Assembly: GCA_963840275.1 (NCBI GenBank)
Contig: CAWIYK010000007.1
Coordinates: forward strand, 868,001 to 932,000
Origin: Actinophytocola sp963840275
GTDB lineage: Bacteria; Actinomycetota; Actinomycetes; Mycobacteriales; Pseudonocardiaceae
Reading direction: 5' to 3'
Length of the DNA stretch: 64,000 nt
The position numbers were made by a program, and so were the translations under genes. How positions within the stretch are numbered: position 1 is the stretch's first letter; each line of letters starts with the position of its first letter. Shown here one piece after another: positions 52,701 to 60,462 of the stretch. The notes under the pieces were generated by a model, which did no database searches, was not told where the DNA came from, and saw only the letters and a list, made by a program, of their open reading frames with translations.

Positions 52701-52780
52701 TCTTCTTGGTGGCGAAGAGTTCCGGCACTACCGGCGACCTGTTCAATGTGGACTGGTTCGAGTTCGGTGCGGAGGTATAG
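49715..52780 (+). CDS. Secreted ThuA / sugar dehydrogenase / PKD / CBM multidomain protein
   Basis: 1021 aa from GTG 49715 (GGGAGGA upstream). Signal peptide ends at PSASA near residue 28. Domains: ThuA-like (about 30-245; GFYHDSIPAGQQAI, GGGYTGIHSASGTEYDWPWY); glucose/sorbosone dehydrogenase-type beta-propeller (about 258-690; THGMHGFALDPRFEDNGYLY, MGLRNPYRLHVDP); PKD (about 698-790; YEWDFDGDG); and a C-terminal carbohydrate-binding module of CBM6 type (about 895-1021; EAEHHDRSSGV, NVDWFEFG). It should oxidise or process a glycan-derived sugar outside the cell. It heads the operon after two LacI operators and is followed at once by an ABC permease gene. Confidence 0.9.
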   Translation: MRNRSYVIAFCVALVLGIVAVPSASAQPRFSVLVFSKVNGFYHDSIPAGQQAITELGAEHGFAVTVSDDAGLFTDAGLAPFDAVVFNNTNSRDGAILDVAQRAAFERYIKAGGGYTGIHSASGTEYDWPWYGQLMGAFFDKHPAVQPLKIQVDDRAHPSTRDLPREWARTEEPYDFRTNPRGSVHVLASYDTRSYTGHTMGADHPISWCQNIDGGRSWYTGLGHDSAAYADPAFRGHILGGIEWAAGAVPGDCGATEDDRYQKTLLDGDTDDPLAMEIDNSGRVFYIQRGGRLNVYDPKAGYSHEAGKFDAFVLHTHGMHGFALDPRFEDNGYLYVYYSPRTKAVNRLSRVTFDEFTNTVDMSSEKVLLEFFSQREINAHEGGGMGFDSEGNLYLSTGDNVDPCCEGYAPIDERPGRKNQDAQGTSANTNDLRGKILRIHPEDDGTYTIPEGNLFAPGTDKTLPEIWVMGLRNPYRLHVDPATDHVSWGEVGPDAQNDNPARGPMGYDEFNVAKEAGNFGWPLCIGKDRPYVEYDFATGASGAAYDCAGGPTNNSPNNTGLTKLPPTQPAWLPYPYRVSDEWPELGTGGRLAVGGPTYHHDAELESETKFPEYYDDTVLLADWTRNAMFEVKKDEQGNALSLNRFLPRGGFLRPIDMEFGPDGSLYVIEWGTNYGGSGRGDPNWDSGIYRIDYIRPGERAPVAAATAAPSSGRAPLTVRFTNRSTDPDTGQALTYEWDFDGDGGTDSTEANPTHTYTENGTHLARLIVTDPTGRREPVNVKVTVGNTAPKVTLTAPLDGEVFDWGVPIPYRVEVTDADGGVECAEALTKGGVGHARQVHAVDQNRGCAGSLTPALVPDHTAKDDLTYVLDASYTDTGRPKLTGRDRVTLQPRRKEAEHHDRSSGVRVVANSEGNGAGLVSGVSDGDWLSVTPVNLKDVTNLRFRVASSANGGTIEVRQGNPDGPLLGSVAVPVTGGGQTWTEVVAPVTNPGSTFEIFLVAKSSGTTGDLFNVDWFEFGAEV

Positions 52781-53659
52781 GTGTCAAGCATGGTGACCCC
52801 GAACGAGACCAGGGCCGACCCGGCGCGGCCGGCCTCGACGCCGGAACCGGTGCGGCGGGCCGACATCGGGGCTCGGCTCGTGCGTTTCCTCGACGCGGTG
52901 TGGCGACCGGCGATCCTGCTCGGGCTGGTGTTCTTCGCGTGGTGGCTCGTCACCGCGCAGGGGTGGGTGGCGAACTATCTCGTGCCCACGCCCGCGCAGG
53001 TGTGGGACCGGATCGTCGGCGACTGGTCCTCGTTGATGTACCACTCGTACGTCACGCTGTACGAGACGGTGGTCGGCTTCCTCGTGGCGAGTGTGCTCGG
53101 GCTCGCGACCGCCGTGCTGATCGTGTACTCGCGGACGATGGAGCGGGCGCTCTACCCGCTCGTCCTGTTCGCGCAGGTGATCCCGAAGATCGCCATCGCA
53201 CCGCTGATCGTGGTGTGGTTCGGCAACGACCTCGCGCCGAAGATCATCCTGGCGGTGCTGATCGCGTTCTTCCCGGTCGTCGTGTCCGGGGTGGCCGGGC
53301 TGCGCTCGACCGACCCGGAGCTGCTCGAGCTGTCCGCCACCATGGGCGCCAACCGGTGGCAGACGTTCCGCAAGATCCGGTTCCCGAACGCGCTGCCGCA
53401 TCTCATGGCCGGTGAGAAGGTCGCGGTGACGCTCGCCGTCGTCGGCGCCGTGGTCGGCGAGTTCGTCGGTGCCAAGGAAGGTCTCGGCTACGAGCTGATG
53501 ATCGCCAACGGCAACCTCGACGCGCCGCTCCTGTTCGCCGCGCTGATCCTCATGTCGCTCATCGGCATCCTGTTGTTCGTGGTCGTCGAGGTGGCGGAGG
53601 CGCTGCTCATCCCGTGGCACTCCAGCCGCCGCTCCGCCACCCCGCTCACCACTTCCTGA
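52781..53659 (+). CDS. NitT/TauT-family ABC transporter permease
   Basis: 292 aa with six transmembrane segments and the binding-protein-dependent inner-membrane loop ELSATMGANRWQTFRKIRFPNALPHLMAG near residues 180-210. GTG 52781 begins directly after the preceding stop, with GGAGG five bases upstream; ATG 52790 is possible. The family (SsuC, TauC, ThiX-like) normally moves sulfonates, nitrate, or thiamine-precursor pyrimidines, so its place inside a carbohydrate-type operon is unusual. Confidence 0.92.
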   Translation: MSSMVTPNETRADPARPASTPEPVRRADIGARLVRFLDAVWRPAILLGLVFFAWWLVTAQGWVANYLVPTPAQVWDRIVGDWSSLMYHSYVTLYETVVGFLVASVLGLATAVLIVYSRTMERALYPLVLFAQVIPKIAIAPLIVVWFGNDLAPKIILAVLIAFFPVVVSGVAGLRSTDPELLELSATMGANRWQTFRKIRFPNALPHLMAGEKVAVTLAVVGAVVGEFVGAKEGLGYELMIANGNLDAPLLFAALILMSLIGILLFVVVEVAEALLIPWHSSRRSATPLTTS

Positions 53660-53671
53660 AAGGGCAAATCC

Positions 53672-54700
53672 ATGACTGCCAAGCGTTTGCTCGCCGGCCT
53701 CGCGGCCGCGACCCTGCTGGTCGTCGGCTGCGCGCCGAGCGGGCAGAACAACGACGACAACGCGGGCCAGGAGCCGAAGGGCCCCAGCGAGAAGGTGACG
53801 CTGACCCTCAACTGGGTGCCCTACGGCGAGCACGCCCCCTTCTACTACGGCATGCAGAAGGGCTACTACGCCGACGAGGGCATCGAGCTGACGGTCGAAC
53901 CGGGCAGCGGCTCCGGCAACACGATCAAGACGGTCGCCCAGGGACAGACCACGTTCGGTTGGGCCGACACCCCGCCGCTGCTCAACTCGGTCGCCAGCGG
54001 CGTGCCGGTCAAGAGCGTCGGCGTGTTCCTGCAGAAGGGCCCGGCGTCGATCGAGTTCCTCTCCGACAAGAACATCAAGTCGCTCAAGGACCTCAAGGGC
54101 AAGACCGTCGGCGGCACGCCGGGGGACGCCATGTATGCGACGTTCCCCGCGATCCTCAAGGCGAACGGCATGCAGCCCGGTGACGTCACGGTCGTCAACA
54201 TGGACGCGGCCAACAAGATCGCGCAGCTCGCCGAGGGCCAGGTCGACGCGATCATGGGCTTCTTCCACGACCAGGGCCCGACGATCGAGGCACGCACCGG
54301 CAAGCAGGTCGACCATCTGCTCTTCGCCGACTCCGGGCTGAACATGCTCGGCACGGGCATCGTCGCGAGCGAGGAGACGCTGTCGGGCAAGAAGGACATG
54401 GTCGGCAAGTTCGTGCGGGCGACGCAGAAGTCGTGGGCCGAGGCCGTGAAGGACCCGGAGGCCGCCGCGAAGGCGATGGTGGAGCTCGCGGAGAACGAGC
54501 CGCCGCAGGAGGTGCTCGTCGAGCAGCTCAAGCTCGCCGAACCGTTGTTGCAGCTCGACACCGCGGGTCAGCCCGGCCACAACACCAAGGACCAGTGGAG
54601 CGACACGATCGCGCTGATGGCGCAGTACGCGGGCCTCAAGGACGCCGGCGAGCCCGCGAAGTACTGGGACGGCTCGTACGCCGAGGGCGACGGCTCATGA
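53672..54700 (+). CDS. NMT1/THI5-like substrate-binding lipoprotein
   Basis: 342 aa. Lipobox LLVVGC puts the lipid-bearing Cys near residue 20. The body has the NMT1/SsuA-like fold: LTLNWVPYGEHAPFYYGMQKGYYADEGIELT, GQTTFGWADTPPLL and LKDLKGKTVGGTPGDAMYATF. Several aromatic residues typical of pyrimidine- or aromatic-ligand pockets are present. It belongs with the permease before and ATPase after (ATGA overlap). The ligand is unknown; context suggests a sugar acid, polyol or glycoside fragment. Confidence 0.9.
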   Translation: MTAKRLLAGLAAATLLVVGCAPSGQNNDDNAGQEPKGPSEKVTLTLNWVPYGEHAPFYYGMQKGYYADEGIELTVEPGSGSGNTIKTVAQGQTTFGWADTPPLLNSVASGVPVKSVGVFLQKGPASIEFLSDKNIKSLKDLKGKTVGGTPGDAMYATFPAILKANGMQPGDVTVVNMDAANKIAQLAEGQVDAIMGFFHDQGPTIEARTGKQVDHLLFADSGLNMLGTGIVASEETLSGKKDMVGKFVRATQKSWAEAVKDPEAAAKAMVELAENEPPQEVLVEQLKLAEPLLQLDTAGQPGHNTKDQWSDTIALMAQYAGLKDAGEPAKYWDGSYAEGDGS

Positions 54701-55479
54701 CCGTGTCGACCAGCACGGCCGTCGACGTCGAGCACCTGTCGGTGCGGTTCCGCTCGAAGCGGTCCACCACCACCGCGCTCGAGGACGTCAGCATGCGGGT
54801 CGAGGCCGGCGAGTTCATCTCGATCGTCGGCCCGTCCGGGTGCGGGAAGTCCACGCTGCTCAAGGTGATCGCCGGTCTCGTCCGGCCGACCGAGGGCGCG
54901 GTGTCGCTGTTCGGCGAGGCGGTCGTCAAGCCGCAGCAGAACATCGGCTTCGCGTTCCAGCGCGCGGCCCTGCTGGAGTGGCGGGGCGTGCGCAAGAACA
55001 TCCTGCTGCAGGCCGAGATGCGGGGCATGGACCGCGCGAGGGCCGGGCGGCGCGCCGACGAGCTGATCGAGCTGACGGGTCTCGTCGGGTTCGAGAAGGC
55101 CCTGCCGCACGAGCTGTCCGGCGGCATGCAGCAACGCGTCGCGCTGTGCCGCGCGCTGCTGCACGAGCCGCCGGTGCTGCTCATGGACGAGCCGTTCGGC
55201 GCGCTCGACGCGTTGACCCGCGAGCAGCTCAACGCCGAGCTGAACAAGATCTGGCGGGAGACCGGCACCACGATCCTGCTGGTCACCCACTCGATCGCCG
55301 AGGCGGTGTTCCTCGGCACCCGGGTGGAGGTGATGAGCCCGCGCCCGGGCCGGCTGATGCGCACGCTCGACGTCGAGCTGCCGGCGGAGCGGGACTACGC
55401 GCAGGTGATGACCGACCCGAGGTTCGGCACGCTCACCCGCGAGATCCGCCAGCTGCTAGGCGCTCACGAGTCACACTGA
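54697..55479 (+). CDS. NitT/TauT-family ABC transporter ATP-binding protein
   Basis: 260 aa. Walker A GPSGCGKST near residue 46, Q-loop FAFQRAALLEWR near 86, signature LSGGMQQR near 140, Walker B VLLMDEPFGALDALTR near 161, His switch in LVTHSIAEA. Overlaps the binding-protein stop by four bases. Energises the import of the locus's substrate. Confidence 0.93.
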   Translation: MTVSTSTAVDVEHLSVRFRSKRSTTTALEDVSMRVEAGEFISIVGPSGCGKSTLLKVIAGLVRPTEGAVSLFGEAVVKPQQNIGFAFQRAALLEWRGVRKNILLQAEMRGMDRARAGRRADELIELTGLVGFEKALPHELSGGMQQRVALCRALLHEPPVLLMDEPFGALDALTREQLNAELNKIWRETGTTILLVTHSIAEAVFLGTRVEVMSPRPGRLMRTLDVELPAERDYAQVMTDPRFGTLTREIRQLLGAHESH

Positions 55480-55501
55480 TTCACATATAAGGGGAAGACA
55501 C

Positions 55502-56650
55502 ATGTCCCGTAGGTCGATCGGCATCGTGCTCAACGGCGTCACCGGGCGCATGGGCCACCGCCAGCACCTGGTCCGCTCGCTCATGGCCATCCGGGCCGAC
55601 GGTGGGCTGCCGCTGCGTGACGGCACGACGCTGTGGCCGGAGCCGGTGCTGGTCGGCCGCAACGAACGCAAGCTCGCCGACATCGCGGCGGAGCACGGTC
55701 TCTCGGACTGGACGACCGACCTGCACGCCGCGCTCGCCCGCGACGACGTCGAGATCTACTTCGACGCGCTCACCACGCAGCGGCGCGAGAAGGCGATCAA
55801 GTCGGCCATCGACGCCGGCAAGCACATCTACACCGAGAAGCCGCTCGCCATGGACGTCGCCGGCGCGCTCGACCTCGCGCGGTCGGCGGCCGCGGCGGGC
55901 GTGAAGAACGGCGTGGTGGCCGACAAGATCTTCCTGCCAGGGCTGCGCAAGCTGAAGCGGTTGGTGGACAGCGGGTTCTTCGGCCGGGTGCTGTCGGTGC
56001 GGGCCGAGTTCGGCTACTGGGTGTTCGAGGGCGACTGGCAGCGCGCGCAGCGGCCGTCGTGGAACTACCGCGCAGAGGACGGCGGCGGCGTCGTGCTCGA
56101 CATGTTCCCGCACTGGCACTACGTGCTTGAGCACCTGTTCGGGCCGGTGCGCGCGGTGCAGGCCACCACGTCGACGCACATCCCGACGCGCTGGGACGAG
56201 AACGGCGTGGAGTACACGGCGACCGCGGACGACGCGGCCTACGCGATCTTCGAGCTGGACGACGGGCTGATCGCCCAGTTCAACTCGTCCTGGTGCGTGC
56301 GGGTGTTCCGCGACGAGCTGGTCGAGTTCCAGGTGGACGGCACGCACGGCAGCGCGGTCGCCGGCCTGCGCCGCTGCCGCGCGCAGTCGCGGGCCGCGAC
56401 GCCGATGCCGGTGTGGAACCCGGACGCGCCGCCGAACGTCGACGCACGGGGCGACTGGGCCGAGGTGCCCGACAACGAGCACTTCGACAACGGGTTCCGC
56501 GTGCAGTGGGAGCGGTTCCTTCGCCATGTGGCGGAGGACGAGCCGTTCCCGTGGGACTTCGCGGCCGCCGCACGTGGTGTGCAGCTCGCGGAGCTTGGGC
56601 TGCGTGCCGCGGCCGAGGGACGGCGGATCCAGATCCCGGAGCTGTCGTGA
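55502..56650 (+). CDS. Gfo/Idh/MocA-family oxidoreductase
   Basis: 382 aa NAD(P)-dependent dehydrogenase fold. N-terminal Rossmann region (GIVLNGVTGRMGHRQHLVRS) differs from the common GxGxxG. The family's EKP motif is in IYTEKPLAMDV near residue 117, and the C-terminal domain has GGGVVLDMFPHWHYVLEHLFG with the catalytic His region. It probably oxidises a hydroxyl of an imported sugar or inositol-like compound to a ketone. AAGGGGAAG precedes ATG 55502. It overlaps the next gene by four bases (GTGA). Confidence 0.9.
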   Translation: MSRRSIGIVLNGVTGRMGHRQHLVRSLMAIRADGGLPLRDGTTLWPEPVLVGRNERKLADIAAEHGLSDWTTDLHAALARDDVEIYFDALTTQRREKAIKSAIDAGKHIYTEKPLAMDVAGALDLARSAAAAGVKNGVVADKIFLPGLRKLKRLVDSGFFGRVLSVRAEFGYWVFEGDWQRAQRPSWNYRAEDGGGVVLDMFPHWHYVLEHLFGPVRAVQATTSTHIPTRWDENGVEYTATADDAAYAIFELDDGLIAQFNSSWCVRVFRDELVEFQVDGTHGSAVAGLRRCRAQSRAATPMPVWNPDAPPNVDARGDWAEVPDNEHFDNGFRVQWERFLRHVAEDEPFPWDFAAAARGVQLAELGLRAAAEGRRIQIPELS

Positions 56651-57792
56651 CGGAGGTCGTGCTGCCGGGTGGGCAGCGGCACGTGGTGCGGGGCGGCGGT
56701 CCGTCGACCGGTGTGGTGATGGCGCCGTCGCGCAGCCGGATCGCCTACGCGGCCGCGCACGTCGTCGCCGATCCGCTGGCGGAGAACGTGCCGGGCGCGC
56801 CCGCCGTGCTCGACTGGGACGCCACCCTGGCGTTCCGCCACCACCTGTGGGGGTTCGGGCTCGGCGTCGCCGAGGCCATGGACACCGCGCAGCGCGGCAT
56901 GGGCCTCGACTACCCGGCGGTGCGGGAGCTGGTGCGCCGCAGTGCGGCGGAGGCGAGGTCGGTCGGCGGGCGGATCGTCGCCGGTGTCGCCACCGACCAG
57001 CTGACCGAGCCCGCCACGCTGGCGGAAGTACTTGCCGCGTACCGGGAACAACTCGCCGACGTGCTGGCCGCCGGCGCCGTGCCGGTGCTGATGTGCAGCC
57101 GCCACCTCACGGCGGCCGCCCGCGGGCCGGAGGACTACCTGTCCGTGTACGACACCCTGCTGTCCGAAGTGGACGCACCGGTGCTGCTGCACTGGCTCGG
57201 CCCGATGTTCGACCCCGCGCTGGCCGGCTACTGGGGCGCCACGTCGTTCGAGGGCGCCGCGGACACCGTGCTGACGCTGCTGAAGGATCACTCGTCCACA
57301 GTGGACGGAATCAAGCTTTCGCTGCTGGACGACACCCTGGAGATCGAGCTGCGCCGCAGGCTGCCGGCCGGCGTGCGGATGTACACCGGCGACGACTTCA
57401 ACTACCCGGCACTGATCGCGGGCGACGAGCACGGCCACTCCGACGCGCTGCTCGGTGTCTTCGCGGCGATCGCGCCGGCGGTGGCGCCCGCGCTGAACGC
57501 CCTCGACGGCGGCGACGTCGCCGGGTTCCGGTCGATGCTCGACCCCACGGTCCCGCTGGCACGCCACCTGTTCGGCGCGCCGACGCAGTACTACAAGACC
57601 GGGATCGTGTTCCTGTCGTGGCTTTCCGGGCACCAGGACCACTTCACGATGGTCGGCGGGCTCCAGTCCGGGCGGTCGGCCACCCATCTCGCGCAGCTGC
57701 TGGTGCTCGCCGACGAGGCCGGGCTCCTGCCGGACGCCGACCTGGCCGCCGCGCGGGCGCGGGCGTTCTTCGCGACGTGCGGGGTGAGCTGA
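56647..57792 (+). CDS. DUF993 family protein (dihydrodipicolinate synthase/aldolase-like TIM barrel)
   Basis: 381 aa. Recognised as DUF993 by its overall sequence: SRIAYAAAHVVADPLAEN at the start, LDWDATLAFRHHLWGFGLGVAEAMDTAQRG, then VDGIKLSLLDDTLEIELRR (Lys as candidate Schiff base) and MYTGDDFNYPALIAGDEHGH. The family is related to dihydrodipicolinate synthase-type class I aldolases but has no settled reaction. Position between an oxidoreductase and an isomerase suggests retro-aldol or decarboxylative cleavage of the oxidised sugar. Confidence 0.85.
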   Translation: MTEVVLPGGQRHVVRGGGPSTGVVMAPSRSRIAYAAAHVVADPLAENVPGAPAVLDWDATLAFRHHLWGFGLGVAEAMDTAQRGMGLDYPAVRELVRRSAAEARSVGGRIVAGVATDQLTEPATLAEVLAAYREQLADVLAAGAVPVLMCSRHLTAAARGPEDYLSVYDTLLSEVDAPVLLHWLGPMFDPALAGYWGATSFEGAADTVLTLLKDHSSTVDGIKLSLLDDTLEIELRRRLPAGVRMYTGDDFNYPALIAGDEHGHSDALLGVFAAIAPAVAPALNALDGGDVAGFRSMLDPTVPLARHLFGAPTQYYKTGIVFLSWLSGHQDHFTMVGGLQSGRSATHLAQLLVLADEAGLLPDADLAAARARAFFATCGVS

Positions 57793-58583
57793 TGGACCGC
57801 TTCTCGTTCAACCAGGCGACGGCCAAGCACTGGCCGCTCGAGGAGGTCGTCAAGGGCTGCGCGGCCGCCGGCGTGCGCAACGTCGGGCTGTGGCGCGAAC
57901 CCGTGGCCGAACATGGTCTAGAACGGTCGGTCGCGCTGGTCCGTGACGCCGGGCTGTCCGTCACCTCCTTGTGCCGCGGCGGTTTCTTCGGCGCCGACGG
58001 CTGGCTCGACGACAACCGCCGCGCCGTCGACGAGGCGGCCGCCCTCGGTGCGCCCGCGCTGGTCCTCGTGTGCGGCGGCCTGTTCGGCCGGCCGCTGGCG
58101 GAGGCGAGGGCGCGGGTGGCGGCGGGTCTCGAGGCGCTGGCGCCACACGCGCTGGCCGCCGGCGTGACGCTCGCGGTCGAGCCGATGCACCCGATGTTCT
58201 GCGCGGACCGCAGCGTCGTCGCGTCACTGGCCGGCGCGCTCGAGCTGTGCGAGCCGTTCCCGCCCGCCGCGGTCGGGATCACGCTCGACACCTACCACGT
58301 GTGGTGGGACGAGCGGGTGTTCGAGCTGATCGCCGCCGCGGGGGAGCGCATCGCGTGCTTCCAGCTGGCCGACTGGGTGGTGCCGCTGCCGGCGGACGTG
58401 CTCGTCGGGCGCGGCCTGCCGGGCACCGGCCACGTCGACTTCGCGCCACTGCTGGCCGCGGTCGCCGCGGCGGGCTACACGGGCCCGATCGAGGTGGAGG
58501 TCTTCGACGCGAACCTGTGGGCCCGCCCGGGCGAGGACATCCTCCGCGAAACAATCGCCGCCTACCGCGCAGTGGTCATTTAG
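57792..58583 (+). CDS. Sugar phosphate isomerase/epimerase family (AP-endonuclease-2-like TIM barrel)
   Basis: 263 aa. Starts on the base of the preceding stop (TGATG). Metal-site candidates are Glu in TLAVEPMHPMF (about 136), Asp in GITLDTYHVWWD (about 162), His in GTGHVDFAPLL, and Glu in GPIEVEVFD near 237, as in IolE/xylose-isomerase-like proteins. It probably isomerises or dehydrates a keto-sugar intermediate. Last gene of the LacI-controlled operon; the tandem repeat array follows. Confidence 0.88.
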   Translation: MDRFSFNQATAKHWPLEEVVKGCAAAGVRNVGLWREPVAEHGLERSVALVRDAGLSVTSLCRGGFFGADGWLDDNRRAVDEAAALGAPALVLVCGGLFGRPLAEARARVAAGLEALAPHALAAGVTLAVEPMHPMFCADRSVVASLAGALELCEPFPPAAVGITLDTYHVWWDERVFELIAAAGERIACFQLADWVVPLPADVLVGRGLPGTGHVDFAPLLAAVAAAGYTGPIEVEVFDANLWARPGEDILRETIAAYRAVVI

Positions 58584-58604
58584 GGCCACCCTCATCTAGG
58601 GCCA

Positions 58605-59180
58605 CGTGTGAGGGCCCGAGTGAGCGGCCGCCGGCGTCTGGACTGAGTGAGCAGCGGAGGGCCACGAGCGGAGCGAGTCGCCTGAGCAGAGCAGGAAGGC
58701 GTCGGGTTCAGGCCGTGATTGCGCGAGCGGAGCGAGCCGGTGTCGTGGGTGAGGGCGTGTGTGAGTGGCCGCCGGTGTCTGGAGTGACGCTCGCGCGCAG
58801 GCGCGTCAGCGCCGAGCACGGAGGAGGGAAGACGTCGGGTCAGGCCGCGATTGTGCGAGCGGAGCGAGCCGGTGTGGCTGTGAGGGCGTGGGTGAGTGGC
58901 CGCCGGTGTCTGGAGTGACGCTCGCGCGCAGGCGCGTCAGCGCCGAGCACGGAGGAGGGAAGACGTCGGGTCAAGGCCGTGATTGTGCGAGCGGAGCGAG
59001 CCGGTGTCGTGGGTGAGGGCGTGTGTGAGTGGCCGCCGGCGTCTGGAGTGACGCTCGCGCGCAGGCGCGTCAGCGCCGAGCACGGAGGAGGGAAGACGCC
59101 GGGTCAAGGCCGCGATTGCGCGAGCGGAGCGAGCCAATGTGACAGCCGCGAATACGCGAGCGGAGCGAGGTACTGGCATT
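58605..59180. repeat. Tandem array of a 132-bp unit, about four copies
   Basis: The landmark GATTG(C/T)GCGAGCGGAGCG recurs at 58717, 58849, 58981 and 59114, a period of 132, 132 and 133 bp. Each unit also carries GAGTGGCCGCCGG.GTCTGG, then TGACGCTCGCGCGCAGGCGC and CACGGAGGAGGGAAGAC. Copies two to four are nearly identical; the first (from about 58605) and last (to 59180) are partial and degraded. Since 132 is 44 codons, frames stay open through the array, but nothing suggests it is translated. The unit contains a TGACGC..GCGTCA inverted repeat. Confidence 0.9.
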
Positions 59181-59188
59181 CTCGTCGG

Positions 59189-59860
59189 GTGAGCTACCCC
59201 TATCAGGCGCCCGGTGGGCTGCCGCGTGAGTTCCGGATGGCGGAGGGCGGCTTCGGTCGCATGGTTGTGCCGTTCGTGATCATGTTGGTCTTCTTCGCGG
59301 CGATCATGCTGCTGCTCGGCTCGGTCTTCGGCTCGATCCTCGGCGGGGTCGTCGCTGCGGTCGTCGGGACCGGGGCGCTGACCGCTGTTCTCTACGCCAA
59401 GTTCGTCAAGATGAAGGCCGGGACGATCGTCCGGTTCTCCGAGTACGGCGTCGAGCTGAGCGACACGAAGGGGTTCCGCACCCGCCTGAACTGGCCCGAC
59501 ATCACCCGCGTCGGGCAGGTGCACACGCAGATGGCCGGCCCCGACGCGATCGGCGAGCAGAACGGCGTGCAGGTCAGCGTCGGCGCGATGAAGTCGCAGG
59601 GCATCATCGGCTGGGGCGATCGGGTGATTCCGCCCAGCGCGCCGGACTGGCTGCGCGCCAACCTGGCCGCGCAGCCGAGGCACCCGTACGACGGCCGTCC
59701 CGAGGTGGCCATCCCGCTCGGCGGCGTCGACCCGAACTGGCAGTACGGGCCCATGGGGCAGTGGCTCCGGCAGTACCGCCCGGACCTGCTGGGCGCCGCC
59801 GCACCCGGCTACCCGCCGCAGCAGGGCTACCCGCCGAACCGGCCCTACCCGCCGCGGTGA
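59189..59860 (+). CDS. Membrane protein with PH-like domain and Pro-rich tail
   Basis: 223 aa from GTG 59189 (SYPYQAPGGLPREFRM); the frame is open upstream into the tandem repeat but that part is not credible protein. Two adjacent transmembrane segments (residues about 25-70: VVPFVIMLVFFAAIMLLLGS, then GGVVAAVVGTGALTAVL) precede a soluble bPH-like domain (GTIVRFSEYGVELSDTKGF; LNWPDITRVGQV). The tail is YPPQQGYPPNRPYPPR. It overlaps the next gene by GTGA, so it may belong to the small ABC system. Function unknown. Confidence 0.8.
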   Translation: MSYPYQAPGGLPREFRMAEGGFGRMVVPFVIMLVFFAAIMLLLGSVFGSILGGVVAAVVGTGALTAVLYAKFVKMKAGTIVRFSEYGVELSDTKGFRTRLNWPDITRVGQVHTQMAGPDAIGEQNGVQVSVGAMKSQGIIGWGDRVIPPSAPDWLRANLAAQPRHPYDGRPEVAIPLGGVDPNWQYGPMGQWLRQYRPDLLGAAAPGYPPQQGYPPNRPYPPR

Positions 59861-60462
59861 TCAAGGCCACTGGGCTCGGCATGCACGTCGGCGAGCAGTG
59901 GCTCTTCCGCGACCTCGACCTCGCGCTCGACCCGGGCCGGTGCCTCGTGCTCACCGGGCAGAACGGGAGCGGCAAGTCGACGCTGCTGCACTGTCTCTAC
60001 GGCCTGCGCCACCCCACCGAGGGCACGCTCGAGGTGGCCGGCCTCGAGCCGGACGAGCGGAGCCTCGCGTTCCGCCGCAGGGTGGCCGTCCTGCTCGACG
60101 ACTCCGACCTGTTCGTCGAGCTGTCGCCCCGCCAGCACCTCGAGCTGCTGCTCGGCACCTTCGACGCGGACATCGGCGAGGTCGACGACTGGCTGGCTCT
60201 GGCCGGGCTCGACGAACGCCGCGACGTCCACGCCTACTACCTCTCCGCCGGTCAGCGCCGCCGCCTGCTGCTGCTCGGCGCGCTCGCCCGCCCGCACGAC
60301 GTCCTGCTGCTCGACGAGCCGGAGCGCGCGCTCGACACGCAGGGCAAGGAGTGGCTCGCCTCGGTCGTGGCCACCGAGCGGGAACGCGGCCGCGCGGTCG
60401 TCATCGCCACCCACCACCCCGCGCTGCTGGACGTCGCCGACCACGTGGTGCGCCTGGGATGA
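59857..60462 (+). CDS. ABC transporter ATP-binding protein, short
   Basis: 201 aa, a minimal nucleotide-binding domain like those of heme-exporter CcmA or small multidrug pairs. Walker A GQNGSGKST near residue 35, signature LSAGQRRRL near 128, Walker B VLLLDEPERALD near 149, His in IATHHPALLD. Start GTG 59857 and stop both overlap neighbours. Partner of the following membrane protein. Confidence 0.9.
   Translation: MIKATGLGMHVGEQWLFRDLDLALDPGRCLVLTGQNGSGKSTLLHCLYGLRHPTEGTLEVAGLEPDERSLAFRRRVAVLLDDSDLFVELSPRQHLELLLGTFDADIGEVDDWLALAGLDERRDVHAYYLSAGQRRRLLLLGALARPHDVLLLDEPERALDTQGKEWLASVVATERERGRAVVIATHHPALLDVADHVVRLG

Noticed and set aside
58605..59180. CRISPR array
   Set aside because: The 132-bp units are contiguous repeats without unique spacers, and no cas genes are nearby.
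58765..59188. Open frame through the 132-bp repeats joined to the PH-like membrane protein
   Set aside because: Open only because the repeat period is a multiple of three. The repeat peptide is low-complexity, and the gene's own GTG 59189 gives a normal N-terminus.
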